Assembly (NCBI GenBank): GCA_032622095.1
Contig: CP136069.1
Span: forward strand, 184,193,122 to 184,257,121
Reading direction: 5' to 3'
Length of the DNA stretch: 64,000 nucleotides
From: Siphonodentalium dalli
Lineage: Eukaryota > Mollusca > Scaphopoda > Gadilida > Siphonodentaliidae
Below, piece after piece: positions 21,326-32,355 of this stretch. The notes beneath the pieces were generated by a model, which was given only the letters and a program-made list of their open reading frames with translations, was not told the origin of the DNA and ran no database searches. Each line of letters opens with the position of its first letter. Position 1 is the stretch's first letter. The position numbers were made by a program, and so were the translations under genes.

Positions 21326-21704
21326 ATATATTTTGAAGACCTCTGTTTGTCTGTCTGTATGTCTGTCTGTATGTCATTTATACAAATCTACGATTCTCGA
21401 CGGATCGGGACGAAACTTGGTACGTGTGTGTAGTTTGACCAGGCGGTCGACGTTGTCGTGTTGGCGAGCCCGTGCGGCGCCCACTTCGCGCATGCGCAGA
21501 CGAGATCTCGGGAACGGGTGGAGCTATCTACTTGAAATTTGCTATGTGAATGTATCTTGCCCCGGATACGAATTTTATCGGGTCGCCGAGCCCGTGCGAC
21601 GCCAGCTTCGCGCGTGCGCAGACCAGATCTCGGAAACGGGTGGAGCTATCGACTTGAAATTTAGTTTTTGAATAGCCCAGACAACGTCGGGCTCACCGGC
21701 TAGT
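21326..21704 (-). mobile_element. ACTAG-head element 9, non-chimeric head
   Basis: Tail, two 122-bp units, and a head of the element-1 type (CTAGCCGGTGAGCCCGACGT on the minus strand). Unlike elements 7 and 8 it keeps the parental head, so it marks the right edge of the duplication. The inverted locus at 36.2 kb has the two flanks without this element between them. Confidence 0.7.
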
Positions 21705-21920
21705 ATGTATATATTCGTATATACTCTGCAGGCGATACCGACACCGCCATTTGCCTGTTTTGACTGCGAATCAATGGTTGTACGTGCATATATTATAGTG
21801 GACAAGAAACCACCGCCACCGACACTCATTCCGTCGTGTATTCTCCTGCACCGGCGACCGACACCGACAAATGTGACGTTGCTATGACCACAAAACAGTC
21901 CGGTCTATTTATAGGAGGAC
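21705..21920 (+). repeat. ACCGACACCG-rich segment shared with 36 kb (inverted)
   Basis: CTCTGCAGGCGATACCGACA, GCGAATCAATGGTTGTACGT and ACAGTCCGGTCTATTTATAG recur in reverse complement at 35,995-36,205. ACCGACACCG phrases recur inside and again near 27,380. Confidence 0.7.
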
Positions 21921-22334
21921 GTCGTGTATTTTTGTATTCGTTATTCAGTGTAACCACAGCTGTCTATTAACGGGGGTTAAATCGATGGGGCATATCTGGG
22001 TGATTGGCGATATCTGGGTGATTGGCGATAGTAGTTCACGGGTGATAAGCATTGCTTGATAATTGACTCGATGTTCTAAAGTGTGCTTGAACGTAAACAA
22101 GATTTTAGCGCTCATTCTACGTTTAGCTTCTTATGTGCACCGTTGGGCCTACCATCCCACCCACATGTAGTAACGTAGATCATTCAATTATATATTGGTT
22201 TTTGAAAAAGTTGATCATCAATACATACGAGAATATAGGCTGCAAAATTTCGTTGATAGTTTGGATTATTTGATGGGAACCAAACTTGGTAGTTGGCTTT
22301 GTATAGCCTACTTGTGAGATTATACGGGGTCATC
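21921..22334. other. Non-coding DNA
   Basis: A 19-bp duplication (ATCTGGGTGATTGGCGAT at about 21,992-22,030) is the only structure seen. Confidence 0.4.
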
Positions 22335-22450
22335 TCATTAGTACAAAGGTTCATTAGTCCGAAGGTTCACTAGTCCGAAGGTTCATTATTCCGAAGGTTC
22401 ACTAACTAGTCCGAATGTTCATTAGTCCGAAGGTTCATTAGTCCGAAAAT
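22335..22450 (+). repeat. 16-bp array, GTTCATTAGTCCGAAG
   Basis: About seven imperfect copies of GTTCATTAGTCCGAAG, some with CACT for CATT. Related arrays with CTATTCCGAAGGTTCG lie at 34,014-34,135 and 34,486-34,600. Confidence 0.85.
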
Positions 22451-22724
22451 ACTCCATTTGGTTGAGATTCGGACTTAGCCATTTCCCCCCGATTTTTGTT
22501 GCCGATATAGAGAGAGCACAGCCTTAACCCGAAAACCGACTGAGCCCAGATTTACAGGTCTGTGTAACCCCCCCCCGGTGAATAGTTTAATACACCACAT
22601 TTCGCCCGGCTCTATTACGGTTTGACGCCTGTCCGGTCTGTTGTTACAAAACTTGGCGATTTTTCTTACAAAAGTGGGAGTTATAGATTTAATATGATCT
22701 ATCGTATAGTATTCCCCTATAAAA

Positions 22725-22905
22725 AAAAACCCGGGGTACATACCCCGGTATACCGAGGTATACCCCGGTATCCCCTGGTATACTGGGGTAGTCCCCAGGT
22801 TGAACCCTGGTACAATGTTGGAGTACCCCGGGGACGTATGACATATACCGGTGTACTTACAGATTATACCCCGGTACACATTACAGATACCGGGGTACTT
22901 TCCAA
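22725..22905. repeat. Cluster of TACCCCGGTA palindromes
   Basis: CCCGGGGTACATACCCCGG, TATACCGAGGTATACCCCGG, TACTGGGGTAGTCCCCAGG and further CCCCGGTA motifs crowd 180 bp. Another single TACCCCGGTACA is at about 23,067. The motif is itself a near-palindrome, so both strands give short open frames rich in Tyr/Pro/Gly that are not real proteins. Confidence 0.7.
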
Positions 22906-23090
22906 CTTACCAGGCATCGGTGCCAATCGACAAACTATAAGCAAATTATACAAACAATGTGCATAGTTCTAGTATCTTGTGATATTCTATAAGTCAGGCT
23001 GTTATTTGATGCAATCCATTGCACCTACGAATTAATTTTAAATAATAATGTCCCCTGATCGATATATACCCCGGTACATTGTTCTAAGTA

Positions 23091-23795
23091 CTCTTTTGTT
23101 CATGTTCTTATAATGTAACAATAACAGTCTATTTGTATACACCAAGAAATATATAAACTAACAAGTATCTGTCTAGCATATTTAATTTGGTCTAGCTAGT
23201 ACTTGTCAGGTTGGTCATTTTGCTCATTAGCTGTCAAAATGTTATACTATTTTAAATAGATGCGGTAATGGCCGCGTAATTGGTGTATGAACTGCACGCA
23301 TGTCGTCAATTTCAGCGATTGCAAGAAAGCAACCATATATAGCTCTGACTATGTCCCAGGTAAAATTAAAAGGGGACTAGTCAGAGGAAATTCGTATTAC
23401 CGCGGGACATGGTTCTATCACCATTCATCAGTAGATAAACTATTAAATTGTATAGAAAGTCGGTTATCTGGTTATAGCGGTAATTTTCGCAGCACCTCCC
23501 TCCAGAGTATAAGCTATAATGGTGGCTGTAATTTGATTATGTGTCATGTTGGTGCTGTGGTATATACTGTGGAAGTCGGGTCATAGACCATTTAACACAC
23601 GGGGGTCGTATCAGTCGGAATGAATATCCAAATATATACACTATCGTTCAATATATAGTCGGACAGGATAATTTCATTTCAAATGAGAGGGGATTCCCCC
23701 GATTTCGACCAATCAAAATGAATCCAATAAATGCTGGATTTAACAGGATTTAATCACAGTATTCTCAAATCCACTATTAATATGTTATGTCTGCC
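23091..23795. other. Non-coding DNA with one unrecognised open frame
   Basis: A 99-codon frame at 23,287-23,586 (+) has a normal-looking amino-acid mix and four Cys, but I do not recognise it and see no splice or promoter context. I would not call it a gene. Confidence 0.35.
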
Positions 23796-23941
23796 TTAAA
23801 GGCCCACTTAATTTTCGAGTCAAATTTTTTTAATTATATTTTACATCCCTTTGGATACAAAAAGTTCTAAAACATAGATGTGCTTATGCTACCCGGTCGA
23901 AAAAGAACCGAACGCGAAGAAAATGGTTCCTTCTAACGTTT

Positions 23942-24642
23942 GGAAGCGGTTTAACGTCGCAAGAGCTATACTCTGACCTTCACCCCAAATTGACATTCAC
24001 GTTATATTCAACTAATTGACGGATCTCTTTCGGGTGGTTTTAAGACACCAAAGTGGGCGGATCATACGGGTGGGTGGAGTCAATTTGTGAGTATAGATGC
24101 GCGCTATAGGAATCAGGGAGCTAAATGTGTTCTAGAGTAGGGGAGCGAGTACACCGTGGAACCCTAAAGGTGAAGGTAACTGAAGAATGACCTTCACCTG
24201 ATACATGCGACACGTTGTTAAAGGATGACATCGCGTTTATTTGATTTGTACATAATATCTAAATAATTTAAACTGGTGAATGAATGGGGGAATGGATTTT
24301 TGTGAGCGGGAAATTTATTTAACTAGCTGCTGTAGTTCGGGATTTTTCCAGATCAAATTTGGCTGTGTGATAGCCCCGTCGTACACTTGGGGATTTATTT
24401 TTAAAAGTAAACACATGACCTATGATTTTTCTTGCATTTTCGTGATCAACTGGTGTCAATCTAGCTGGGTAAACATCACTGGTATGGCCTGCAGGCTTCA
24501 ATTCAGTGAATTTGGCGGAAACGTTAACACTGTCGCCTATGGGAAACCATTTAGTTCAGTGATTCCTATACGAGTATACCGTTAACTGAGGTCAAGGTCA
24601 GAGTATAGCTCTTGCGACGTTACCCTGCTTCCGGGCGCTCAC
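23942..24642. repeat. Internal inverted repeat, about 40-bp arms
   Basis: AACGTCGCAAGAGCTATACT (23,951) with flanking CTGACCTTCACC is repeated in reverse complement at about 24,592-24,640 (AGGTCAGAGTATAGCTCTTG then CGACGTTACC). The two arms are about 650 bp apart. Confidence 0.7.
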
Positions 24643-25028
24643 GTTTACCTGAATGTACACTGGAATGTAGGTAAATTTAAACCGGTGTCAGAAAAAACAT
24701 GCTCATCATCAGAATAAAGTACCAGAAGACTTGATCACTACGATTTTTAAATTCGAGTTTTAAATTCGCGCATGTATAAGAGTGCGTGAACAATGCAACT
24801 GCGAGAAATTAAATACCAGTACGGTACATGCATTATATACCTCGCATAATTTTAGTGAGTTAATTACTCACTATTCAGTTAATTACTGCGATCAAAATTA
24901 ACTTGATTAATATATACAGTAATGATATTGCAGCCTCCCCACCCCTGACGCTGTTCATACATTACAAGTAGTACTAAAATTGACGCAACATTCAATATAG
25001 TAACACTAATAAGTATTGTTGACACCTG

Positions 25029-25268
25029 ATAAAGCACACTCACGACATGAATCGGTGCGTATATTACGCAGAAGTTAAAAACAAAGTGTTCTCAGCGGCG
25101 CACGTGCCTACGTGTTATATGGAAATCCAAACATTACACTGGCATTTCTTGGAAAAAGCTCCGTGGGTCGCGTCGTATTATCATCATCGAGTATTAGTTA
25201 CGGAAGCGGGGTAACACAGCCTAGCACCTCCATGTATCGTATAACATCATGGGAGGTGAATGGGACCC
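25029..25268 (+). repeat. 239-bp direct duplication, copy 1
   Basis: Base-for-base identical, as far as I can read, to 25,885-26,123. It contains a 55-codon open frame (25,047-25,214) and ends in a hairpin CACCTCCATG/CATGGGAGGTG. A 38-bp piece of the same sequence (ATTTCTTGGAAAAAGCTCCG) lies at 25,582-25,620. Confidence 0.9.
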
Positions 25269-25884
25269 CGCTCCTTTTTCAGCGCACCAGATGACACGCT
25301 CAGCTCAACCATATACTCAACCATATATTAAAGGGACTCACCGGGTCACCCCTCACACCCCATATTAAAGCTCGTGGGCTCTTCCCCAAATAATCCATCC
25401 AATCAATTCAATCAAAGAAATAACATTAATTCATTATGTCCGCTTTTGCCGGGTTCAGACATGACTATTTTCTATGTGCTATATCTCCAACAACAACAAA
25501 CCGTGGGGTGAAGGAGAAGATCACTCGATCTTTTCGACCATCCCGGGCGCTTCGCGCCCAACTACTCACTCTCTCACTGACATTTCTTGGAAAAAGCTCC
25601 GTGGGTCGCGTCGTATTATCACTCAGACTTCTTGAAAGTTTGTCTTGTGGCGTAATTGCACACATAAACATGTATGGAGAAACACATATGCATATGCGAT
25701 ATTTTGCACTATACTGGTACTATAGATTCCCTCATTTGATTAGGCGAGGAACGTACGAATAGCTTCAATATCCAATAACCCTCGATAAAAGCGATTGTAC
25801 CTACTTGAAGACTCACCCTTCCCGCGTCTATACATATAAACAGTATATAAATTATAATTTCCCACCGATATAGTGTATTCAGCT

Positions 25885-26123
25885 ATAAAGCACACTCACG
25901 ACATGAATCGGTGCGTATATTACGCAGAAGTTAAAAACAAAGTGTTCTCAGCGGCGCACGTGCCTACGTGTTATATGGAAATCCAAACATTACACTGGCA
26001 TTTCTTGGAAAAAGCTCCGTGGGTCGCGTCGTATTATCATCATCGAGTATTAGTTACGGAAGCGGGGTAACACAGCCTAGCACCTCCATGTATCGTATAA
26101 CATCATGGGAGGTGAATGGGACC
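25885..26123 (+). repeat. 239-bp direct duplication, copy 2
   Basis: Identical to copy 1, offset 856 bp; here followed by TTTTTTGATTTG. The last 60 bp (ACAGCCTAGCACCTCCATGT to GGGACCCTTTTTTG) recur a third time at 26,829-26,890 with a few changes. The 55-codon frame is at 25,903-26,070. Confidence 0.9.
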
Positions 26124-26828
26124 CTTTTTTGATTTGTTCTGTATGTGGCAGTTTGTGGGTTTTTAGTTTTGTGGATCTAGCCATATCGCTCCCTTTTACA
26201 ATATATGTACCGTAACCTGTAACACAGCAACTCGCAGTTTGTTTATGTTTTCATGCAAAGTTACGCGTTCACGTACGCGTAGCTGAACGTACTATCGACT
26301 ACAAATTGTGTGTCTGTGTGAACACAGAAACGATTCAGCTTTCTGTGTCTGCTTCCAGTTGTATGGTTGGCCGATTGAGAGAGGTTATAGCCCGATCCAA
26401 AAATCGCGACCTACACAGTTTTTGAACGCTTTGCACAGACTGTCAACCAGTCAGAATCATGTCGACAGCCTGTGCCAACTCGACTAGGTAAAACTAAAAG
26501 ATCCAGCAAGTACAAGGAAGCTCAGACAGAGTCAGACTTCTGTCGAGTGTCGTCGACATTGTCAGTATCACTCATTCACTGTGTGAGACAAGACTATATA
26601 GTATAACCGTTACCAAAACACCTCCTAACTTTCCTATAAGTAGGTTAATTTGAATTCCAAATTGTTCACAAAGAAGAAATAATACTCCATGCATTACCAA
26701 TCAAGAGAATAACTTGTTAGAACTTATTAAATCTGAGTAATTTTCATTCATATTATTTTTGCAAAGGCGCGTGCGAATAAAGGTCAAGGTTGGCGGCAAC
26801 CCGGGCATTATTGTATCTGTAAAAAAAA

Positions 26829-26890
26829 CACAGCCTAGCACCTCCATGTATCGTGTAGCATCATGGGAGGTGAATGGGACCCTTTTTTGA
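26829..26890 (+). repeat. Third, partial copy of the hairpin-T6 module
   Basis: ACACAGCCTAGCACCTCCAT through CATGGGAGGTGAATGGGACC and TTTTTTGATTTG match copy 2, with ATAACATC changed to GTAGCATC in the loop. Only the 3' module is present, so it behaves as a separate unit. Confidence 0.8.
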
Positions 26891-27031
26891 TTTGCTATAT
26901 AGCTTTTTGGGCACCTTCTGAGACACTGATTTTGATGGGGTTTAGCAGTTTAATCTTAGTTTATGTTATAGATTGTCATTAAAAAACAATTTGGAGTCAA
27001 TTTTTGACTCAAAAATTAAGTGGGCCTTTAA

Positions 27032-27887
27032 ATACACCAGAATGGGTTATCTATGTTACAACTTGACAGCAGGTCCTTTGGGTCAGTTGAAATATTGCTT
27101 GAAACAATGACACGATGATTGACGTATATATATATATGACTGGTGCCATAGATACGAGCATATAAATGTGGAGATATCGTACCCATATCTGTAAATAAAT
27201 AATAAGTTGATACCTCTGCACAATGCTAAATGGACATATTTTTAACGATCGCAAATGAAAAGGACACAAACAAGTTTATATCATTTAGTTACGCGATGAA
27301 AAAACAAACCTTGGTTATATATAGCACGAAGTTTTATATCCGGTTGTCCTATGACTTTTATCCGCGTATTTATATAGACCGACAACCGACACCGACAATC
27401 TCCGACACAGCGACAGGTGAATATTTCAACCACTCAATCTAGTTCTGTCAATAGACCTACCGTTATTCTGATAATATTCTCACGTGCTACTCGTTTACCA
27501 GTTACACACCTGCGGTCAGATGCTCGTAGTCCGTTTATATATAACCATGGGTATATGCCAGATATAACCGTACACAAAAAACGCCGTTCTTTTGACCGTG
27601 TATTTATCCATGGTGCGTGTGCTTGTGGTTGTCCGTAACCTGGTGCCCGGTGTTATTGCTTTGAAAGGTAATCATGTTCGACTGGTGTTGTTAGATTGGT
27701 AATGAGATTAGCGGTTTCTATGTCTTGTCTGGTATTATTTACTGTTTGAACTTTGTCTGAAATAGACGCACTTTTTATACTAGAATTTGCCCAACAGGAG
27801 CGCAGGTAAATCGCACGTCGAGTTGGTTTAAGGGTTTTTAGAAAAAAACATTTATATGATATAGAGAGGCCAACAGAACTATACCAT
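27032..27887. other. Non-coding DNA
   Basis: A GACCGACAACCGACACCGAC phrase near 27,379 links it to the 21.7-kb and 36-kb segments. No gene was recognised. Confidence 0.4.
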
Positions 27888-29345
27888 ATCTATATTTGCG
27901 AATGTTTGTCTTTCTGTGTTCTATAGACATTCACAGGGGACCATCTAGATGGCACCAAAGGTGTCTAACAGGAGTAACTTTTTATGAGAAAGATAATGGT
28001 GCGGGTTAGAATTTTCTAATGTGACGCCGTTGTTGTCCGTGGCAGAAAAGGGGGAGGGGCAGAATATTTTTTTGTCGCCGATTGCCACCAAACTTATATA
28101 TAATAATCCCCATGATATTACGAATATAATCGTGTGGTTTAAATACGTCAAACAGAGCGCCGTTTGAGTCAGGGATGCACGAAAGGGGAGAGGGGCACCA
28201 AAATTGATAAAAATAATTTTAGCGCCGATTTCCACCAAATTGATACACATTCTTCTCCATGATGCAAAGAATCTAATTGTTTGATTTAAAGGCGCCAAAT
28301 TGTTGTCGTTTGAGAGATTGGGGGTGGGCACTAAATTTGATAAGAATTGGTTTAGTCGCCGATTGCCACCAAACTTATACAAAATCATCCACATGGTATG
28401 AGGAGTCTAATGGTGTGGCTGAAAGCTGCCAAAAGTGGCGTTCGAGTCAGGGGTGCACTGAACGGGAGAGGGGCACCAAATTTATATTGTGTATTTTTAG
28501 CGCCAATTTCCACTAAATTGATACATCTTCTTATCCATGATACGAGGAATATAATCGTGTGATTTAAAGACGCCACATTGGCGCCGTTTGTGTGAGAGAT
28601 GGTATAGGGGTGGGTGGGCAATAGATTTGATAACAAATGGTTTAGTCGCCTATTAGCACCAAACTTATGAATAATCATCTCCATGATATATCTGGAGTCT
28701 AATTGTGTGTTTTAAAGATGTCAAAAGTGGGGCCATGCGAGTCATGGGTGCACAGAGGGTGAGAGAGACACAAACATTTATAAACAATATGTTTAGCGCC
28801 GATTTCCATCAGATTGATACATTTTCTTCTCCGGATACGAGGATTCTAATCGTGTGGTTTAAATACGCCAAATTGGTGCCGTTTGGTGGCCCTATATTTG
28901 ATATGAATTTGTATACTCGCCAATTTTCACCAATTTTATATATATTCATCTCCATAATGAGTCTAAGTGTGTGGTTTAATGATGTCCAAAGTGGTGCCGC
29001 TTGAGTCCGAAATAGGGACGGGGGGGGGGGGTCACAAAAACTGATAAAAATGTGTTTAGTGCCAATTACCATCAAATTCATACACGTTCTTCTCAAATGA
29101 TATGAGGAATCAAATCGTGCGTGTTAAAACCACCACATTTGGTGCCTAGATATATTTGCGAATATCTGTCTGTCTGTATGTGTTCTATCGATCACTTCAC
29201 GGGGTACAATCGAGATGGCACCAAGGCAGTCTAAGAGGGGTAACTTTTTACGAGGAAGATAATGGTGCCGGTTAAAATATTCTAAAATGACGCTGTTGGT
29301 GTCAGGGGTGGAAAAGGGGGAGTGGCAGCAAACTAATTATGTAAT
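27888..29345. repeat. Alternating ~140-bp tandem repeat (higher-order ~285 bp)
   Basis: Eight half-units: type A carries GTCGCCGATTGCCACCAAAC (28,067, 28,350, 28,640) and type B carries GCGCCGATTTCCACCAAATT (28,217, 28,495, 28,790). The last two (28,910, 29,055) are more diverged. Each half-unit also has CCATGATA...TCTAAT...GTGTGGTTTAAA. The two ends (27,888 and 29,148) share GCGAATGTTTGTCT- and GATGGCACCAA-type sequence and AGTAACTTTTTA in direct orientation, about 1,255 bp apart. The small frames on both strands are not genes. Confidence 0.8.
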
Positions 29346-29985
29346 TATTAAAACAACTAAATGGTTGAGAGAATCCATGGCTTCCGATTATTGGAAACTA
29401 ATTATTTATAATTCCTTCAAAGTTTCACGAATGAACCACCTCAGAATTCCGTTACAACAAATATAATCCTTCAAGTTATTACAACACCTACTGTTTATCG
29501 CTGAATGTTTCTCATTCACCACACCAGAAAGGCCTCTAAATGCGGACCAAAAATATACTAATCGGATTAAATACACCCCGATACTTCGCAACACGACATT
29601 TGGTCTACATTCCAGACATAAATCAACAATGTTATCTGCTATATTCTGCATTGTATTACCACAATAAACTCTTCATGAGTGGTCCAGCCATTGTTCACAC
29701 TGAATATCGAAAACAATTAACGCGGTCATAAAAAGTACATATATATACTGCATCAATGAGAGATCCGCGAAAATACGTCCGCTAATAAATACATTCTGAA
29801 AAAAGTCTAACAGGTACGCACATAGTGAATATGTATATATTAAATGATATTTTCCCCTTAGCTTCATTGTCAGGCAAAAACAAACAGCCTAACGGAATAC
29901 ACCATATAGAGGGCGTAATGGTTGAGCTCAATCATCGCCATCAAAACCGCCATATTATCAGGACTGTAAGCTTTGCAGCAATACA
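29346..29985. other. Non-coding DNA
   Basis: No recognised gene or repeat. Confidence 0.35.
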
Positions 29986-29989
29986 ATAT

Positions 29990-30375
29990 CAGGGGACATT
30001 TGTGACCCGCCATATCAAATCCAGTCGTAAGTCGATATTTTTTTTACCCTGTGCCAATGCATTTTCTTATATATGCGAGTCGACCATAGGTCGCCTCGCA
30101 TATATAAGAGAATGCATTGGCCTAACAATTTTTTACAATTTTAATAATTTGTTCTTGTATTCTTTAACAATTTTATAATTTCACCCATACAGAGCCCCAG
30201 ACAAACATGAGCAGACGAAACTCTTCTATATGCTTCTATATATGTGTGGGGCTCCCTGCAGGGTAATGGATGTTTTTTTATTTTATGTCCTAAAAATTGT
30301 AAGAAACACAGGGTAAAAATATCTCGACTTACGACTGGATTTGTTATGGCGGGTCATATTTGTGCCTGATGTTTT
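29990..30375. mobile_element. MITE-like element with palindromic core
   Basis: Terminal repeats of about 60 bp: GACCCGCCATATCAAATCCA then GTCGTAAGTCGA (29,992-30,051), against the reverse complement at 30,308-30,372. Inside lies a near-perfect palindrome (30,052-30,122) with CCAATGCATT and TATATATGCGAGTCGACC. The same palindrome occurs twice at 32.1-32.3 kb. Confidence 0.8.
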
Positions 30376-31058
30376 CTTGCAGCTTCATGGGAACATGCCA
30401 TTAGAGTGTACTGGCCTATATATTTCAGAATAATTTGTATGAAAACAAAGTCCATCTATTTTCCCATGTTCTTCTTAGTAGTGATAAATATAGATAATCT
30501 TGATAATTTCTCACGTTCACCTAGTGTGATTGCCTTACGTTTAAGAAAAGATAAAACGGTACAATCATAACTTTAGAGTCTTATGTACATGTACAATGAA
30601 AAGTGCGCTGTTCAAATACATGGCATACTCACGTAGTTTCCCACTTAAATATCGCGGTATTGAGTCTCATCGTCTTTCTCGCGGGTGCAGTCTGGGTTAA
30701 GAGTATATCTCAACAAATATCTGACAACGTATACACAACACAACAACGGCCACAATAATTCGGACCTCGTTGATAGGATGGGCTATTTAATTTCCAATTT
30801 ACACATATATCATTATTGACAGTTATATTATATTAAAAATTCGAATGATTTTACATTTTTGGAATAAGTTACGCAAACAGAGCTTTATTTGCACACTTAG
30901 CTGTTTTAAGGGAGTACAATAAGAATTGTTGCGAAATATCTAAACAGATGAATTACGATCTCATGCATACTCTATTTGTTTACATAAAACAAAACTCCCG
31001 ATTTAAACTGTCATTTGACTGCAATACAGCATTTACGATATACTCGAGTGAGTTGACC
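30376..31058. other. AT-rich non-coding DNA
   Basis: No feature I can support. Confidence 0.35.
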
Positions 31059-31059
31059 G

Positions 31060-31535
31060 TATCCGCCCAGGCCAAGTGGTCCTGCTAATAGGCTATGATT
31101 ATGGTGGTCATGATGCGGTAGGGCAAACTGATGCCGTTATTTTATCTAAAGTTGTAATTTTCGCGGTGTTTTGGCTAATCCGAGCGATTTGAGAAAACAA
31201 AATCAGTGTGTTTATGTAACATTTAAGAACATATAAATTTTTGAAAGGCATAATAATGAATGCGAATAACCATCTTGCTTATATTCGATTTTCAACTGAT
31301 ACAACCAGTATTAAAAATATTTCGCAATAACTATGTTTTTGAATGTTTGATAATCATAATGGCTTTTCCTGTATATGTTCAGATTATCAGAAAAACCGCG
31401 AAAAAGATTTATTTTTTTAAATATAACGGTACTTTTGATTAACAGCATCAGTTTGACATAACAGCATCATAGAAATTCAGCAGGACCCAACTGCATCATA
31501 ACACATTAGTAGGACCACTTGACCAGGGGTGGTAT
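31060..31535. mobile_element. MITE-like element, ~475 bp
   Basis: The left end CCAAGTGGTCCTGCTAATAG (31,073) and following CTATGATTATG...CAAACTGATGCCGTT are matched in reverse complement by 31,445-31,530 (ATTAGTAGGACCACTTGACC). The arms diverge but pair over about 70 bp. The 60-codon frame inside has no recognised similarity. Confidence 0.65.
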
Positions 31536-31968
31536 CACGTTTTTCTTCGAAATATATATTTTCTCAAATAGAACGATTTTCCAAAAAAATATTACGATGT
31601 ATCATCAACCAATATGATATAGACATAATAATTCATATTCATATAATGCTGGTTTATATATAAGTGTCAGCTTTTCTACCGGAATGTTCACAGCGGATAT
31701 CCAGTAAATTCTGGAACTATGAAAAAAGAAATCCGCAGTTGTAAATAAATAAATACTTCTTTATTAGTGGGACGGATTAATCGCGATAAACAGTATGACA
31801 ATCGCTCCGATCCGACATGGTGAGCCACTACTTATATTCCATGCGTAAGAATAATGTTTTGTGATGCTATTTGGATATACAATTTATGAGAATACGTGTA
31901 ACACTTTGAGCAAGAGTATCCCCCATTCCCACCAAATATCCACAGTATGCAAAGGGTTTCACCTCACT

Positions 31969-32355
31969 TTAACCCTTTACCCAACAAACCGGCCAAAACC
32001 GGCCAAATAAAGCTTCAACAGCGTAAAATATCTTCGGTCTGTCTCAATAAAACCATACAAATATGGATATCATTGGAACCGGCTCCTTGACCACATTGTG
32101 ATAGTTACAGTTATGCCCTGTGCCAATGCATTCTCTTATATATGCGAGTCGACCATAGGTCGCCTCGCATATATAAGAGAATGCATTGGCCTAAAAAAAA
32201 TCTTTTTTTACCATTTTTTCTTACATTCTTTAACAATTTTATAATTTTTAATGTGTTAAGCCAATGTATTCTCTTATATATGCGAGGCGACCTATGGTCG
32301 ACTCGCATATATAAGAGAATACATTGGCACAGGGCCGTTCTGTTGGAGAAAGGGT
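31969..32355. mobile_element. MITE-like element carrying two palindromes
   Basis: Borders TTAACCCTTTACCCAACA (31,969) and GTTGGAGAAAGGGTTAAC (32,342) are inverted. Inside, a palindrome at 32,113-32,193 and its inverted relative at 32,256-32,334 both read GCATATATAAGAGAAT on one arm, so the pair also forms a larger inverted repeat. The core family is the same as at 30,052-30,122. Confidence 0.75.

Larger units (their letters stand above)
19683..21680. repeat. Tandem duplication, period about 927 bp
   Basis: Sequence at 20,036-20,600 recurs nearly unchanged at 20,963-21,530 (offset 927). The preceding chimeric element recurs at offset about 929. There are about two full units plus the start of a third, whose head differs. 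Open frames inside (about 69-147 codons) are duplicated with the DNA and look like chance. Confidence 0.85.
23796..27031. mobile_element. 3.2-kb non-autonomous inverted-repeat element
   Basis: AAAGGCCCACTTAATTTTCG (23,798) is mirrored by a reverse complement ending at 27,030. About 27 bp of terminal repeat are visible, with TTAA at both borders. A third, lone end of the same type is at 35,001-35,030. TTAA flanks would suit piggyBac, but the tetranucleotide partly overlaps the repeat, so the class is open. No transposase is present. The interior holds an inverted repeat (23,945/24,640) and a direct duplication (25,029/25,885). Confidence 0.6.

Noticed and set aside
22475-22966. Overlapping frames of 114 and 134 codons on opposite strands
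   Set aside because: Generated by the CCCCGGTA palindromes, which read similarly on both strands.
23287-23586. 99-codon frame as a gene
   Set aside because: No recognised family, splice sites or second copy; chance length in this composition.
23796-27031. Firm piggyBac assignment from TTAA flanks
   Set aside because: TTAA is palindromic and overlaps the AT-rich edge of the repeat, no transposase is present, and only one complete copy is in the window.
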